Source of the DNA: DASYTH01 sp035762905
Lineage (GTDB): Bacteria > Actinomycetota > Actinomycetes > Mycobacteriales > Pseudonocardiaceae
Direction: 5' to 3'
DNA: 42,657 bases
Assembly (NCBI RefSeq): GCF_035762905.1
Contig: NZ_DASUCC010000062.1
Span: forward strand, 1-42,657
Both the position numbers and the translations under genes were made by a program. Of the stretch, positions 7,498-14,592 are shown one piece after another (position 1 is the stretch's first letter; every line of letters starts with the position of its first letter). Below the pieces are notes generated by a model. That model ran no database searches and was not told the DNA's origin. It was given only the letters and a program-made list of their open reading frames with translations.

Positions 7498-8457
7498 GTG
7501 GAGATTGTTTGGTTGCGGGTGTTTCGGGAGGTGGCTCGGCAGGGGTCGTTTACGGCGGCGGCGAATGCGTTGCGGTATACGCAGTCGGCGGTGTCGCGGC
7601 AGATTGCGGCGCTGGAGGGGGATACCGGTGTGGCGTTGTTCGACCGGGTGGCCCGGGGGGTGCGGCTGACGCATGAGGGGCGGTGCCTGCTCGAGCACGC
7701 GGAGGCGGTGCTCGGGCGGTTGGAGACGGCCCGCAAGGACCTTGTGGCGCTGCGCGACCTGGATGTGGGGCGGTTGCGGATCGGGGCGTTCGCGACCGCG
7801 GACGCCGCGCTGGTACCGCGGGCGATGGCGACGTTCCATGCCGAGCACCCGAACGTGACGCTGTCGCTGACCGAGTCGTTGACGTCGGTTCAGGTCGGAC
7901 GGCTCCGGGACGGTGACCTCGACGTCGGTGTGCTCAGCGTGGCGCCCGGACGATCGTTGGACACCGACGGGCTCGACCTGACCCATCTGCTGGACGATCC
8001 GATCCTGGTGGCGATCCCGCGGGAGCACCGGCTGGCCCGGCGGCGCACGATCCGGTTGGCGGAGTTGGCCGACGAGCCGTGGATCGCCGGGTGGCAGAGC
8101 CCGGAGGACACGCTGATCGGCACCGCGCTGCCCACCGGGGTGCAGCCGGAGATCCGTTACGTGGTGCCGGGTTGGACGGCCAAGCTCGGACTGGTGGCCG
8201 CCGGCCTTGGGGTCACGCTGGTGCCGGGGTTGGCGGCGGGTGGGATCGCCAGGACGGACATTCTGATCAAATGGCTGAGCCCGCAGGACACCCCGGCCCG
8301 GGCCGTGTACGCGGCGGTTCCGGCGAAAGTCACCAGACCCCCTGCGGTGCAACGGTTTCTGCACATCCTCACGGACACCGTGTGCCGGCTCGGCGCGGAG
8401 TTGGCCGAGCGCTCACCCGGCCGGGGGCGCGTCGCGTTTGTGCAATACGCCAGGTGA
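7498..8457 (+). CDS. LysR-family transcriptional regulator
   Basis: 319 residues from GTG at 7498, chosen because the family normally begins right at the first HTH helix (here VEIVWLRVFREVARQGSF) and a G-rich ribosome site precedes it; in-frame ATGs at 7468 and 7477 are alternatives. Winged HTH at residues 3-62 (FTAAANALRYTQSAVSRQIAALE, FDRVARGVRLTHEG), linker helix, then a LysR substrate-binding domain from about residue 90 (LRIGAFATADAALVPRAM to LIKWLSPQDTPARAVY). Divergent from ridA, so probably regulates that operon and itself. The first 50 codons use many TTG, GTG and TCG codons and are more G/T-rich than the rest, continuous with the intergenic region. Confidence 0.9.
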   Translation: MEIVWLRVFREVARQGSFTAAANALRYTQSAVSRQIAALEGDTGVALFDRVARGVRLTHEGRCLLEHAEAVLGRLETARKDLVALRDLDVGRLRIGAFATADAALVPRAMATFHAEHPNVTLSLTESLTSVQVGRLRDGDLDVGVLSVAPGRSLDTDGLDLTHLLDDPILVAIPREHRLARRRTIRLAELADEPWIAGWQSPEDTLIGTALPTGVQPEIRYVVPGWTAKLGLVAAGLGVTLVPGLAAGGIARTDILIKWLSPQDTPARAVYAAVPAKVTRPPAVQRFLHILTDTVCRLGAELAERSPGRGRVAFVQYAR

Positions 8458-8479
8458 TGCGCGGTCTAGGGTCGCGATC

Positions 8480-9055
8480 ATGGATATGCAACCGCTGATG
8501 GAGCAGGCGGCGCGGGTCAACCTCGAGGTCGCGCGCAATGTCAAGGTCGACCAACTGGCGCTGCCGACGCCGTGTGCCGGCTGGGATGTCCGCATGCTGG
8601 CCAACCACCTGACGTTCTGGTCGGCATTCCGGTCCGAAGTGGCCGCACGCAAGCAGCCGCCGCCCGAGGGGGACGAGAACAGCGTCGACTACGTCACCGA
8701 CGACTGGGTCACGGTCTACGAGCGGCAGCTGAACCGGGCGGTGGCGGCTTGGGCGGAACCGGGGGCATGGGAGGGGATCACCGGGATGGCCGGCGGCCAG
8801 ATGCCGGCACCGATGATCGGCCGGATGATCATCGGCGAGCTGGTGCTGCACGGGTGGGACCTGGCCCGGGCTACCGGCCAGGAGCTGGTCTGTCCGCCGG
8901 AACTGGCCGAGGTGATCTATGCCGGAGTCCAGGAGTTCACCGAGATGGGCCGCGAGTACAACATCTTCGGCGAGCCAGTGCCGGTGCGCGACGAAGCGCC
9001 GGTGTTGGATCGCGCGCTTGGGTTGAGTGGGCGTGATCCGGGTTGGGCGTCGTAG
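8480..9055 (+). CDS. TIGR03086-family metal-binding protein (DinB / mycothiol-maleylpyruvate-isomerase-like)
   Basis: 191 residues from ATG at 8480, 22 bases after the LysR stop. The N-terminal half carries LPTPCAGWDVRMLANHLTFW, the PTPC-x-W-x-v-x-l-x-NH motif whose His is one metal ligand; GELVLHGWDLARATGQ supplies the second conserved His. The fold is a four-helix bundle related to mycothiol-dependent enzymes; precise reaction unknown for this subgroup. The protein ends with GRDPGWAS. The last ~85 bases of this gene are the first copy of the tandem array that follows, which is the notable oddity: the array carries further copies of the stop codon region. Confidence 0.88.
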   Translation: MDMQPLMEQAARVNLEVARNVKVDQLALPTPCAGWDVRMLANHLTFWSAFRSEVAARKQPPPEGDENSVDYVTDDWVTVYERQLNRAVAAWAEPGAWEGITGMAGGQMPAPMIGRMIIGELVLHGWDLARATGQELVCPPELAEVIYAGVQEFTEMGREYNIFGEPVPVRDEAPVLDRALGLSGRDPGWAS

Positions 9056-9528
9056 GTGACCTGGGGGTCTGGGCTGGTGCTTGACGATGCGTCGGTGCTG
9101 GGCCGGCGGGCTTGGGTTGAGTGGGCGTGAACCGGGTTGGGCGTCGTAGGTGACCTGCGGGCCTGTGCCGGTGCGCGACGATGCGTCGCTGCTGGGCCGG
9201 CGGGCTGGGGTTGAGTGGGCGTGAATCCGGGTTGGGCGTCGTAGGTGACCTGCAGGCCCGGGCTGGTGCTTGACGATGCGCCGGTGCTGGGCCGCCGGGC
9301 TTGGGTTGAGTGGGCGTGATTCGAGCTGGGCGTCGTAGGTCACCTGCGGGCCTGTGCCGGTGCGCGACGAAGCGTCGCTGCTGGGCCGGCGGGCTGGGGT
9401 TGAGTGGGCGTGAATCCGGGTTGGGCGTCGTAGGTGACCTGGGGCCTGGGCTGGTGCTTGACGATGCGTCGGTGCTGGGCCGGCGGGCTGGGGTTGAGGG
9501 GGCGTGAGTTGAACTGGTCGTCGTAGGC
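8972..9528 (+). repeat. 94-bp tandem array (six copies) founded on the 3' end of the preceding gene
   Basis: The anchor TTGAG(T/G)GGGCGTGA recurs at 9023, 9117, 9211, 9306, 9400 and 9494, giving periods of 94, 94, 95, 94 and 94. The first copy is coding: it is the end of the TIGR03086 gene, including its TAG. Each later copy keeps the GTCGTAG stop region. In the unit, two versions alternate strictly: A (GCTGGTGCTTGACGATGCG) and B (GCCGGTGCGCGACGA), in the order gene(B-like)-A-B-A-B-A, so a 188-bp dimer appears to have been amplified. Each unit has four GGG runs. There are no unique spacers, so it is not a CRISPR. It fills the 537-base gap before glcD. Confidence 0.9.
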
Positions 9529-9592
9529 CATCCGTGAACCCTCTATTGTCGGCCTCTGTACTACCGAGTAGCGATGAGGCTGGAGGGGCGCG

Positions 9593-10966
9593 ATGGCGGA
9601 TATCGGCGCGCGGCTGGTTGACATCGTCGGCGCCGAGCATGTGCTCGCCGGCGAGCAGGTGTCCGAGGACTATGCGCATGATGAGGCGTTGACCGGGGAG
9701 CCCGTGCTGCCGGCGTTCGTCGTGCGGCCGGCGTCGGCGCAGGAGGTGGCGGCCGTGCTGGCAGCCGCCAACGAGACCGGCGTGCCGGTGACGGCCAGGG
9801 GCTCCGGGAGCGGGCTGGCCGGGGCGGCGGTGCCGCGGCCGGACGGAATCCTGGTGTCGTTCGAGCGGATGAACAAGGTTCTGGAGATCGACACCGAGAA
9901 CCACGTGGCCGTCGTGCAGGCCGGCGTCACCCTGGCCGAGTTGGAGGAGCGGACGGCCGAGGCGGGCCTGGTCTATCCCGTCTACCCCGGCGAGCTGAGC
10001 TCGAGCCTCGGCGGGAACGTCGCCACCAACGCCGGGGGCATGCGCGCGGTCCGGTACGGCGTCACCCGGCACAACGTGCTGGGACTCGAGGCGGTGCTGC
10101 CGACCGGGGAGGTGATCCGGACCGGCGGCCGCTACGTCAAGGCCAGCACCGGCTACGACCTCACCCAGTTGATCATCGGGTCCGAGGGCACCCTGGCCCT
10201 GGTCACCGAGGCCGTGCTGAAGCTGCAGCCGCGCCAGCCGCATCAGGCCACGGTGCTGGCGCCGTTCGCCGACCTCGCCGCGGTGGCCCGGGCGGCGCCG
10301 AGGGTGGTCGGCAGCGGCATCGGCCCGCTGATCCTGGAGTTCATCGACGCGTTCACCATGGGCGCGATCACCTATACCGCCGACCTGCAGCTCGGCATCC
10401 CGGACCAGGTGCGGGACAGCTCGCAGGCCTACCTGGTGGTCATGCTCGAGAACCGGACCACCGAGCGGCTCGACGGCGACGTCGAGGCGGTCAGCCAGCT
10501 GCTGTCGGACCTGGGTGCCGCCGACGTCTACGTGCTGCCCGGCCCGTCCGCCCGCCGGCTGATCGAGGCCAGGGAGAAGGCGTTCTTCACCGCGAAGGCC
10601 GCGGGCGCCGACGACATCATCGACACCGTGCTGCCGCGGGCCGCGCTGCCCGAGTTCTTCGCCGCGGTGCTGTCCATCGCGCAGAGCAACCAGACGCTGA
10701 TCGTGGGCTGCGGACACGCCGGCGACGGCAACGTGCACCTCGCGGTGTTCCAGAAGGACCCCGAGGTCCGCTACGCGGTGCTGCACGCGCTGTTGGCGGC
10801 CGGCGTCGCGCTCGGCGGGGCGATCTCCGGCGAGCACGGCGTCGGCCGGGAGAAGAAGCGACACTTCCTTGAGCTGGAGGATCCGGTCAAGGTGGCGCTG
10901 ATGAGCCGGATAAAGCGGGCGTTCGACCCGAATGGCATTCTCAACCCCGGTGTCCTGTTCGACTGA
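9593..10966 (+). CDS. glcD: FAD-linked 2-hydroxyacid oxidase/dehydrogenase, GlcD type
   Basis: 457 residues from ATG at 9593 with GGAGGGG just upstream. PCMH-type FAD-binding domain about 38-215 (FVVRPASAQEVAAVLAAAN, TARGSGSGLAGAAVP, GELSSSLGGNVATNAGGMRA, GRYVKASTGYDL) and a C-terminal FAD-oxidase domain ending with CGHAGDGNVH and GGAISGEHGVGREKK, the histidine-containing blocks of GlcD and D-lactate dehydrogenases. It oxidises a 2-hydroxyacid (glycolate, D-lactate or similar) to the 2-oxoacid. It is followed after 14 bases by a ThDP enzyme, so the oxoacid may be the next substrate. A CTAC-CGA-GTAG dyad lies at 9561-9571 in its short promoter region. Confidence 0.9.
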   Translation: MADIGARLVDIVGAEHVLAGEQVSEDYAHDEALTGEPVLPAFVVRPASAQEVAAVLAAANETGVPVTARGSGSGLAGAAVPRPDGILVSFERMNKVLEIDTENHVAVVQAGVTLAELEERTAEAGLVYPVYPGELSSSLGGNVATNAGGMRAVRYGVTRHNVLGLEAVLPTGEVIRTGGRYVKASTGYDLTQLIIGSEGTLALVTEAVLKLQPRQPHQATVLAPFADLAAVARAAPRVVGSGIGPLILEFIDAFTMGAITYTADLQLGIPDQVRDSSQAYLVVMLENRTTERLDGDVEAVSQLLSDLGAADVYVLPGPSARRLIEAREKAFFTAKAAGADDIIDTVLPRAALPEFFAAVLSIAQSNQTLIVGCGHAGDGNVHLAVFQKDPEVRYAVLHALLAAGVALGGAISGEHGVGREKKRHFLELEDPVKVALMSRIKRAFDPNGILNPGVLFD

Positions 10967-10980
10967 GGAGCGGCGTGACG

Positions 10981-12534
10981 ATGAACGGTGCGCAGGCCCT
11001 GATCCGCACGCTGGTGGACGGCGGTGTGGACGTGTGCTTCGCCAACCCTGGCACCTCCGAGATGCACTTCGTGGCCGCACTCGACGCGGTGCCGGAGATG
11101 CGCGGGGTGCTGGCCCTGTTCGAGGGTGGGGTGACCGGCGCGGCGGACGGCTATGGCCGGATGGCCGGCCGGCCGGCGGCCACGTTGCTGCACCTCGGCC
11201 CGGGCATGGCCAACGGCCTGGCGAACCTGCACAACGCCCGCCGGGCCCACACCCCGATGGTCAACGTGATCGGTGACCACGCCCGGTACCACAAGGGCTT
11301 CGACGCCCCGCTGGAGAGCGACATCGACGCGCTGAGCGGCTGGCTGCACGGCTGGACCCGCACGTCGAAGAGCCCGGGCGAGGTGGGCGCGGACGCGGCC
11401 GACGCGATCGCGGCGGCGCGCAGCGCCCCGGGCCAGGTGGCGAACCTGGTGCTCCCGGCCGACGTGTCCTGGTCGGACGGCGGCGTGGCCGCGGTCCCGG
11501 TGCCGCCTGCGCCGCCCGAGCCGGTCGGCGACGACCGGGTCCGGGAGATCGCCGAGGTGCTGCGATCCGGGGAGCCGGTGGCCGTGCTGCTCGGGCACGG
11601 CACCACCCGGGAGCGTGGCCTGCTTGCCGCCGGCCGGATCGCCGAGGCGACCACGGCGAAGCTGTTCATCGAGACGTTCCCGGCCCGGCTGGAGCGCGGC
11701 GCGGGACTGCCCCGGATCGACCGGCTCGGCTATCTGGCCGAGCAGGTGCAGTGGCAGTTGACCGACGTCCGGCACCTGATCCTGGTCGGGGCCAAGTCGC
11801 CGGTGTCGTTCTTCGCCTACCCGGGCAAGCCCAGCGAGCTGGTGCCGGACGGCTGCCAGGTGCACGTGCTGGCCGTGCTCGGCGAGGACACCGCTGGCGC
11901 GCTCGAGCACCTGGCCGACCTGGTCGCCGCCGACGCCAAGCCGGTGCTGCAGGACGCGGTCCGGCCCGGGTTGCCCACCGGTGACCTGACCCCGCAGAAC
12001 TGGGTGGACGTGATCGGCGCGCTGCTGCCGGACGGGGCGATCGTGTCCGACGAGTCGAACACCTCGGGCCTGCTGCTCCCGGCGGCGACCGCCGGTGCGC
12101 CGCGGCACGACGTGCTGACCCTGACCGGCGGCGCGATCGGGCAGGGGTTGCCGGTCGCGGCCGGGGCGGCGCTGGCGTGCCCGGACCGGCCGGTGGTGTG
12201 CCTGCAGGCCGACGGCAGCGCGATGTACACGATCTCGGCGTTGTGGACGATGGCCCGGGAGGGCCTGGACGTCACGACGGTGGTGCTGAGCAACCGGTCC
12301 TACGCGATCCTGCGGATGGAGCTGCAGCGGGTGGGCGCGGAGGCGGCCGGTCCGAAGGCGGCCGAGCTGCTCGACATCGGCCGGCCGGATCTGGACTTCG
12401 TGTCGCTCGCCCGCGGGATGGGCGTGCCGGCCAGCCGGGCGCGGACCGCGGAGGAACTGGCCGACCAGTTCGGCAAGGCGCTGGCCGAGCCGGGCCCGCA
12501 CCTCATCGAGGCGATGGTGCCGTCACTTTTCTGA
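10981..12534 (+). CDS. ThDP-dependent enzyme, acetolactate-synthase-like / benzoylformate-decarboxylase-like
   Basis: About 517 residues. GAGGAG at 10965-10970 serves either the ATG at 10981 (used here) or the in-frame GTG at 10975. N-terminal pyrimidine-binding domain with FANPGTSEMHFV and the catalytic Glu in LALFEGGVTGAADGYGRM; middle domain; C-terminal pyrophosphate domain with LTGGAIGQGLPVAAGAALA and the metal motif LQADGSAMYT-(x)-LSNRSYAILRMEL (DG...N). At ~517 residues, without ACT subunit nearby, it is nearer in size to benzoylformate decarboxylase (MdlC) and the acetolactate-synthase-like oxidoreductase group than to IlvB. Coupled with the GlcD-type oxidase it likely decarboxylates or condenses a 2-oxoacid. 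Its last 12 bases overlap the convergent zinc-finger gene. Confidence 0.88.
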   Translation: MNGAQALIRTLVDGGVDVCFANPGTSEMHFVAALDAVPEMRGVLALFEGGVTGAADGYGRMAGRPAATLLHLGPGMANGLANLHNARRAHTPMVNVIGDHARYHKGFDAPLESDIDALSGWLHGWTRTSKSPGEVGADAADAIAAARSAPGQVANLVLPADVSWSDGGVAAVPVPPAPPEPVGDDRVREIAEVLRSGEPVAVLLGHGTTRERGLLAAGRIAEATTAKLFIETFPARLERGAGLPRIDRLGYLAEQVQWQLTDVRHLILVGAKSPVSFFAYPGKPSELVPDGCQVHVLAVLGEDTAGALEHLADLVAADAKPVLQDAVRPGLPTGDLTPQNWVDVIGALLPDGAIVSDESNTSGLLLPAATAGAPRHDVLTLTGGAIGQGLPVAAGAALACPDRPVVCLQADGSAMYTISALWTMAREGLDVTTVVLSNRSYAILRMELQRVGAEAAGPKAAELLDIGRPDLDFVSLARGMGVPASRARTAEELADQFGKALAEPGPHLIEAMVPSLF

Positions 12535-13074
12535 CTCTTCGGACCGGACGGCGGCGAGGATCTCGTCGCACAGCCGCAGGCAGTCGGCGCAGATCCGCAC
12601 GCCCGGACCGGCGACCAGGGCGCCGGTCCGGGGCGGCGCCTTGCCGCAGAACGAGCAGTCCAGTTGGCTGTCCGCCGGCACCGGGTCCAGCCGGGTGCGG
12701 GAGGTCTGCACCGGGTCGGGACCGACCTCGTGCGCCAGCGCGACACACTGGTCGCAGATGTACACGCCGGGTCCGGCGACCAGCTTGCTGACCTTGTGCT
12801 TGGGCAGTCCGCAGAAGCTGCACGCGAGGATGGCGGTCGCCTTCTTGCGGGCCTTCCAGCCGCCGGTGCCGCCGGTGGCCTCGATGATCTGGTGCACCCG
12901 CTGGTGGCTGATCTCCAGCGCTTCGGCGACCTCCCGCATGGAGGCACCGGCGAAGTGCAGCCGGCGCACCGCGTGGTGGTAATCGGCCTTGGCCAGGTCG
13001 GCCGCTCGTACGGCGTCGGCCAGCCGGGCCCCGGACTCCCGGGCCTGCCGGAGCAGGCCTTCGTCGATCACCAT
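12523..13074 (-). CDS. HTH protein with two ClpX-type C4 zinc fingers
   Basis: 183 residues. An N-terminal helical region (1-40) is followed by a helix-turn-helix-like segment (about 43-66, SMREVAEALEISHQRVHQII). Then come two copies of the ClpX N-terminal zinc-binding fold: Cys85-x2-Cys88 ... Cys107-x2-Cys110 and Cys140-x2-Cys143 ... Cys162-x2-Cys165. Both contain the shared core LVAGPGV(Y/R)IC. In ClpX this domain dimerises and binds adaptors and substrates, but here there is no ATPase domain. The ATG at 13074 has no ribosome site. A TAGGCT hexamer ends exactly 7 bases upstream, typical of a leaderless actinobacterial promoter. Likely a DNA-binding regulator whose zinc fingers mediate dimerisation or contact with ClpX/ClpP. 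Confidence 0.85.
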   Translation of the reverse strand: MVIDEGLLRQARESGARLADAVRAADLAKADYHHAVRRLHFAGASMREVAEALEISHQRVHQIIEATGGTGGWKARKKATAILACSFCGLPKHKVSKLVAGPGVYICDQCVALAHEVGPDPVQTSRTRLDPVPADSQLDCSFCGKAPPRTGALVAGPGVRICADCLRLCDEILAAVRSEESEK

Positions 13075-13077
13075 ACC

Positions 13078-13125
13078 GTCTAGCCTAGCTAGACGATGTG
13101 AGATTCGTCTAGGGGTGCTAGACGA
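13078..13125. promoter_or_regulatory. Cluster of four CTAGAC half-sites at the zinc-finger gene promoter
   Basis: GTCTAG (13078-13083) and CTAGAC (13089-13094) form one dyad; CTAGACGA (13089-13096) and TCGTCTAG (13105-13112) a perfect 8-8-8 dyad; TCGTCTAG and CTAGACGA (13118-13125) a second with a 5-base spacer. The block fills the whole gap between the upstream hydrolase stop and the zinc-finger gene, and the candidate -10 element (minus strand, 13087-13082) lies inside it. It looks like a strong operator, most simply for autoregulation by the HTH of the adjacent gene. Confidence 0.7.
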
Positions 13126-14172
13126 TCAGAACGGCGGTACCACGCCGCGGATCCAGCCGATCACGCCGGCGTGCGCGACCGGCGCGGTGCGGTGCTGGCT
13201 GAGCATGTGTCCGCTGCCGGCGACGATCAAAGTGGCGAATCGGGATGCGTTGGGAAAATACGGCCGTTCCAGCGCGGCGATTTCCGTGGCGACGCACTTG
13301 ATGCCGTCGGCACCGTCGCAGACGAGATTGTCGTGGTCACCCAGAGCCACGAGAACGGGTACCCGGATATTGCGGGTCGGCGACTGCGCCGGCGGCACCA
13401 GGACCAGGCCGAGAGCGGTCTCGATCTCCGGTCCGGTCACCGTGTCCTTGAGCAACTCGTCCTGGGCGATAACCGCCGGGTCGGCATTCGCTTGATGGTA
13501 GAACAATGACGCCCGGGAGCCGGGAACCGTGGTCAGATATCCCGGGTCCGGACCGGGCACGGGCGCGGTGTTCGCGATGATGAGGTTGAGCCAGGATTGT
13601 TTGATGAAATGAATGCTTCCGGTCATGGCGTAGGCGTCGATATCGGAGAACCGGCCGCCGTAGTCGTAGCCGACCACCGCGCCGAGGCTGTGCCCGACCC
13701 ACACCACCCGGCGAAACGCCTGGCCGCCGATCTGGCCAGAGCGAAGCTTGGTCACCACGTCGTGCAGGGCGGTCGCGGCCGCGCCCATCGTGACCACGGC
13801 GCTGGACGGCTTGTCGGAACCCCCGTGTCCGATCCGGTCCACGGCGAACGTGGCATAGCCCGCGGTCACCGCGTCGCGCACGTAGGAGTAGGTGTCCGGC
13901 TGCTGCGGCCAGTCCCAGACCGACTGGTTGTAGGTCCCGCCGTGCACCAGGAGTTGGACCGTGGTCGGGAGGAGTAGTCCGGGCCGGCACAGGGTCCCGG
14001 TCAGGTTCAGGCTTTCCGGCACCCCCGGCACGGTCACCTTGGTGGACACCCGCTGGCAGACCATGACCGGGGGACGGCCGGTATCCGAACTCGCCGGACC
14101 TGCGGAAATGACCGACATCGAGCCGATCAGCATGCAGCCGAACAATGCACGGACCAGCGGGCGCCTTTTCAT
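13126..14172 (-). CDS. Secreted alpha/beta hydrolase
   Basis: 348 residues with a Sec signal peptide (MKRRPLVRALF..., hydrophobic core, cleavage near ISAGPASS at ~22-29). Alpha/beta-hydrolase fold: oxyanion loop LLVHGGTYNQ (His77-Gly78-Gly79), TFAVDRIGHGGSDKP, nucleophile Ser162 in WVGHSLGAVVG, acid in VALGDHDNLVCD, and the catalytic His in VAGSGHMLSQH. A likely extracellular esterase/lipase-type enzyme; substrate unknown. The ATG at 14172 is preceded by GGGGG eight bases upstream. It is in the same direction as the zinc-finger gene but separated from it by the dyad cluster, so the two need not be co-transcribed. Confidence 0.87.
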   Translation of the reverse strand: MKRRPLVRALFGCMLIGSMSVISAGPASSDTGRPPVMVCQRVSTKVTVPGVPESLNLTGTLCRPGLLLPTTVQLLVHGGTYNQSVWDWPQQPDTYSYVRDAVTAGYATFAVDRIGHGGSDKPSSAVVTMGAAATALHDVVTKLRSGQIGGQAFRRVVWVGHSLGAVVGYDYGGRFSDIDAYAMTGSIHFIKQSWLNLIIANTAPVPGPDPGYLTTVPGSRASLFYHQANADPAVIAQDELLKDTVTGPEIETALGLVLVPPAQSPTRNIRVPVLVALGDHDNLVCDGADGIKCVATEIAALERPYFPNASRFATLIVAGSGHMLSQHRTAPVAHAGVIGWIRGVVPPF

Positions 14173-14241
14173 TTATGTGACCCCCAGTTATGGGACTATT
14201 GAGTTGATTGGTCCTGAAATGGCGCGCCGGATGCTACATGA

Positions 14242-14463
14242 TCAGGGTTGCGGGCGTCCAGAAGGTTCGGCCTCCTCCGTGGCCTCCGTGGCCTTCGCAC
14301 TCGATTCCCGCACTTCCATGACGTCGGAGAACCATTCGCCGAGCTCTTTGGCGATCTCCACGACGGCGGTCTGAACGATCGTGGCGATCTTTCCGAGATG
14401 TTCGGCGGCCGACTCGGTTACCGCCTGCAGCGTGTCCCTGGTGGGCTCGGATTCGTTGGCCAT
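14242..14463 (-). CDS. Small charged helical protein of unknown function
   Basis: 73 residues from ATG at 14463, beginning MANESEPTRDTLQAVTESAA. Residues about 10-50 have a regular amphipathic helical pattern (LGKIATIVQTAVVEIAKELGEWF), and the tail is rich in Glu, Ala and Thr. No membrane segment, signal or known motif. It is divergent from the transhydrogenase operon (130-base gap) and ends 69 bases before the start side of the secreted hydrolase gene, so may share a transcript with it. Coding support comes from third-position GC bias and the start; function is not recognised. Confidence 0.6.
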   Translation of the reverse strand: MANESEPTRDTLQAVTESAAEHLGKIATIVQTAVVEIAKELGEWFSDVMEVRESSAKATEATEEAEPSGRPQP

Positions 14464-14592
14464 GGTCCGACGCTACCGGCAACTGGCAACTTAAGGGTCA
14501 CCCGCAGATCGGCGAGTCTTGTAGACCGTACGTTCGTCTTGGTGGAGCATATAGTGGTGTGTGGGGTCAAAGGGGATCCATGGAGGTCTGCT

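Noticed and set aside
8972..9528. CRISPR array
   Set aside because: Units are 94 bp and continuous, with no unique spacers and no cas genes; they are tandem copies of a gene end.
8369..11080. Very long open frame on the minus strand (about 900 codons)
   Set aside because: It runs antisense to four clear genes and through the tandem array; its Arg/Pro/His/Gln-rich sequence is the usual shadow of GC-rich coding DNA.
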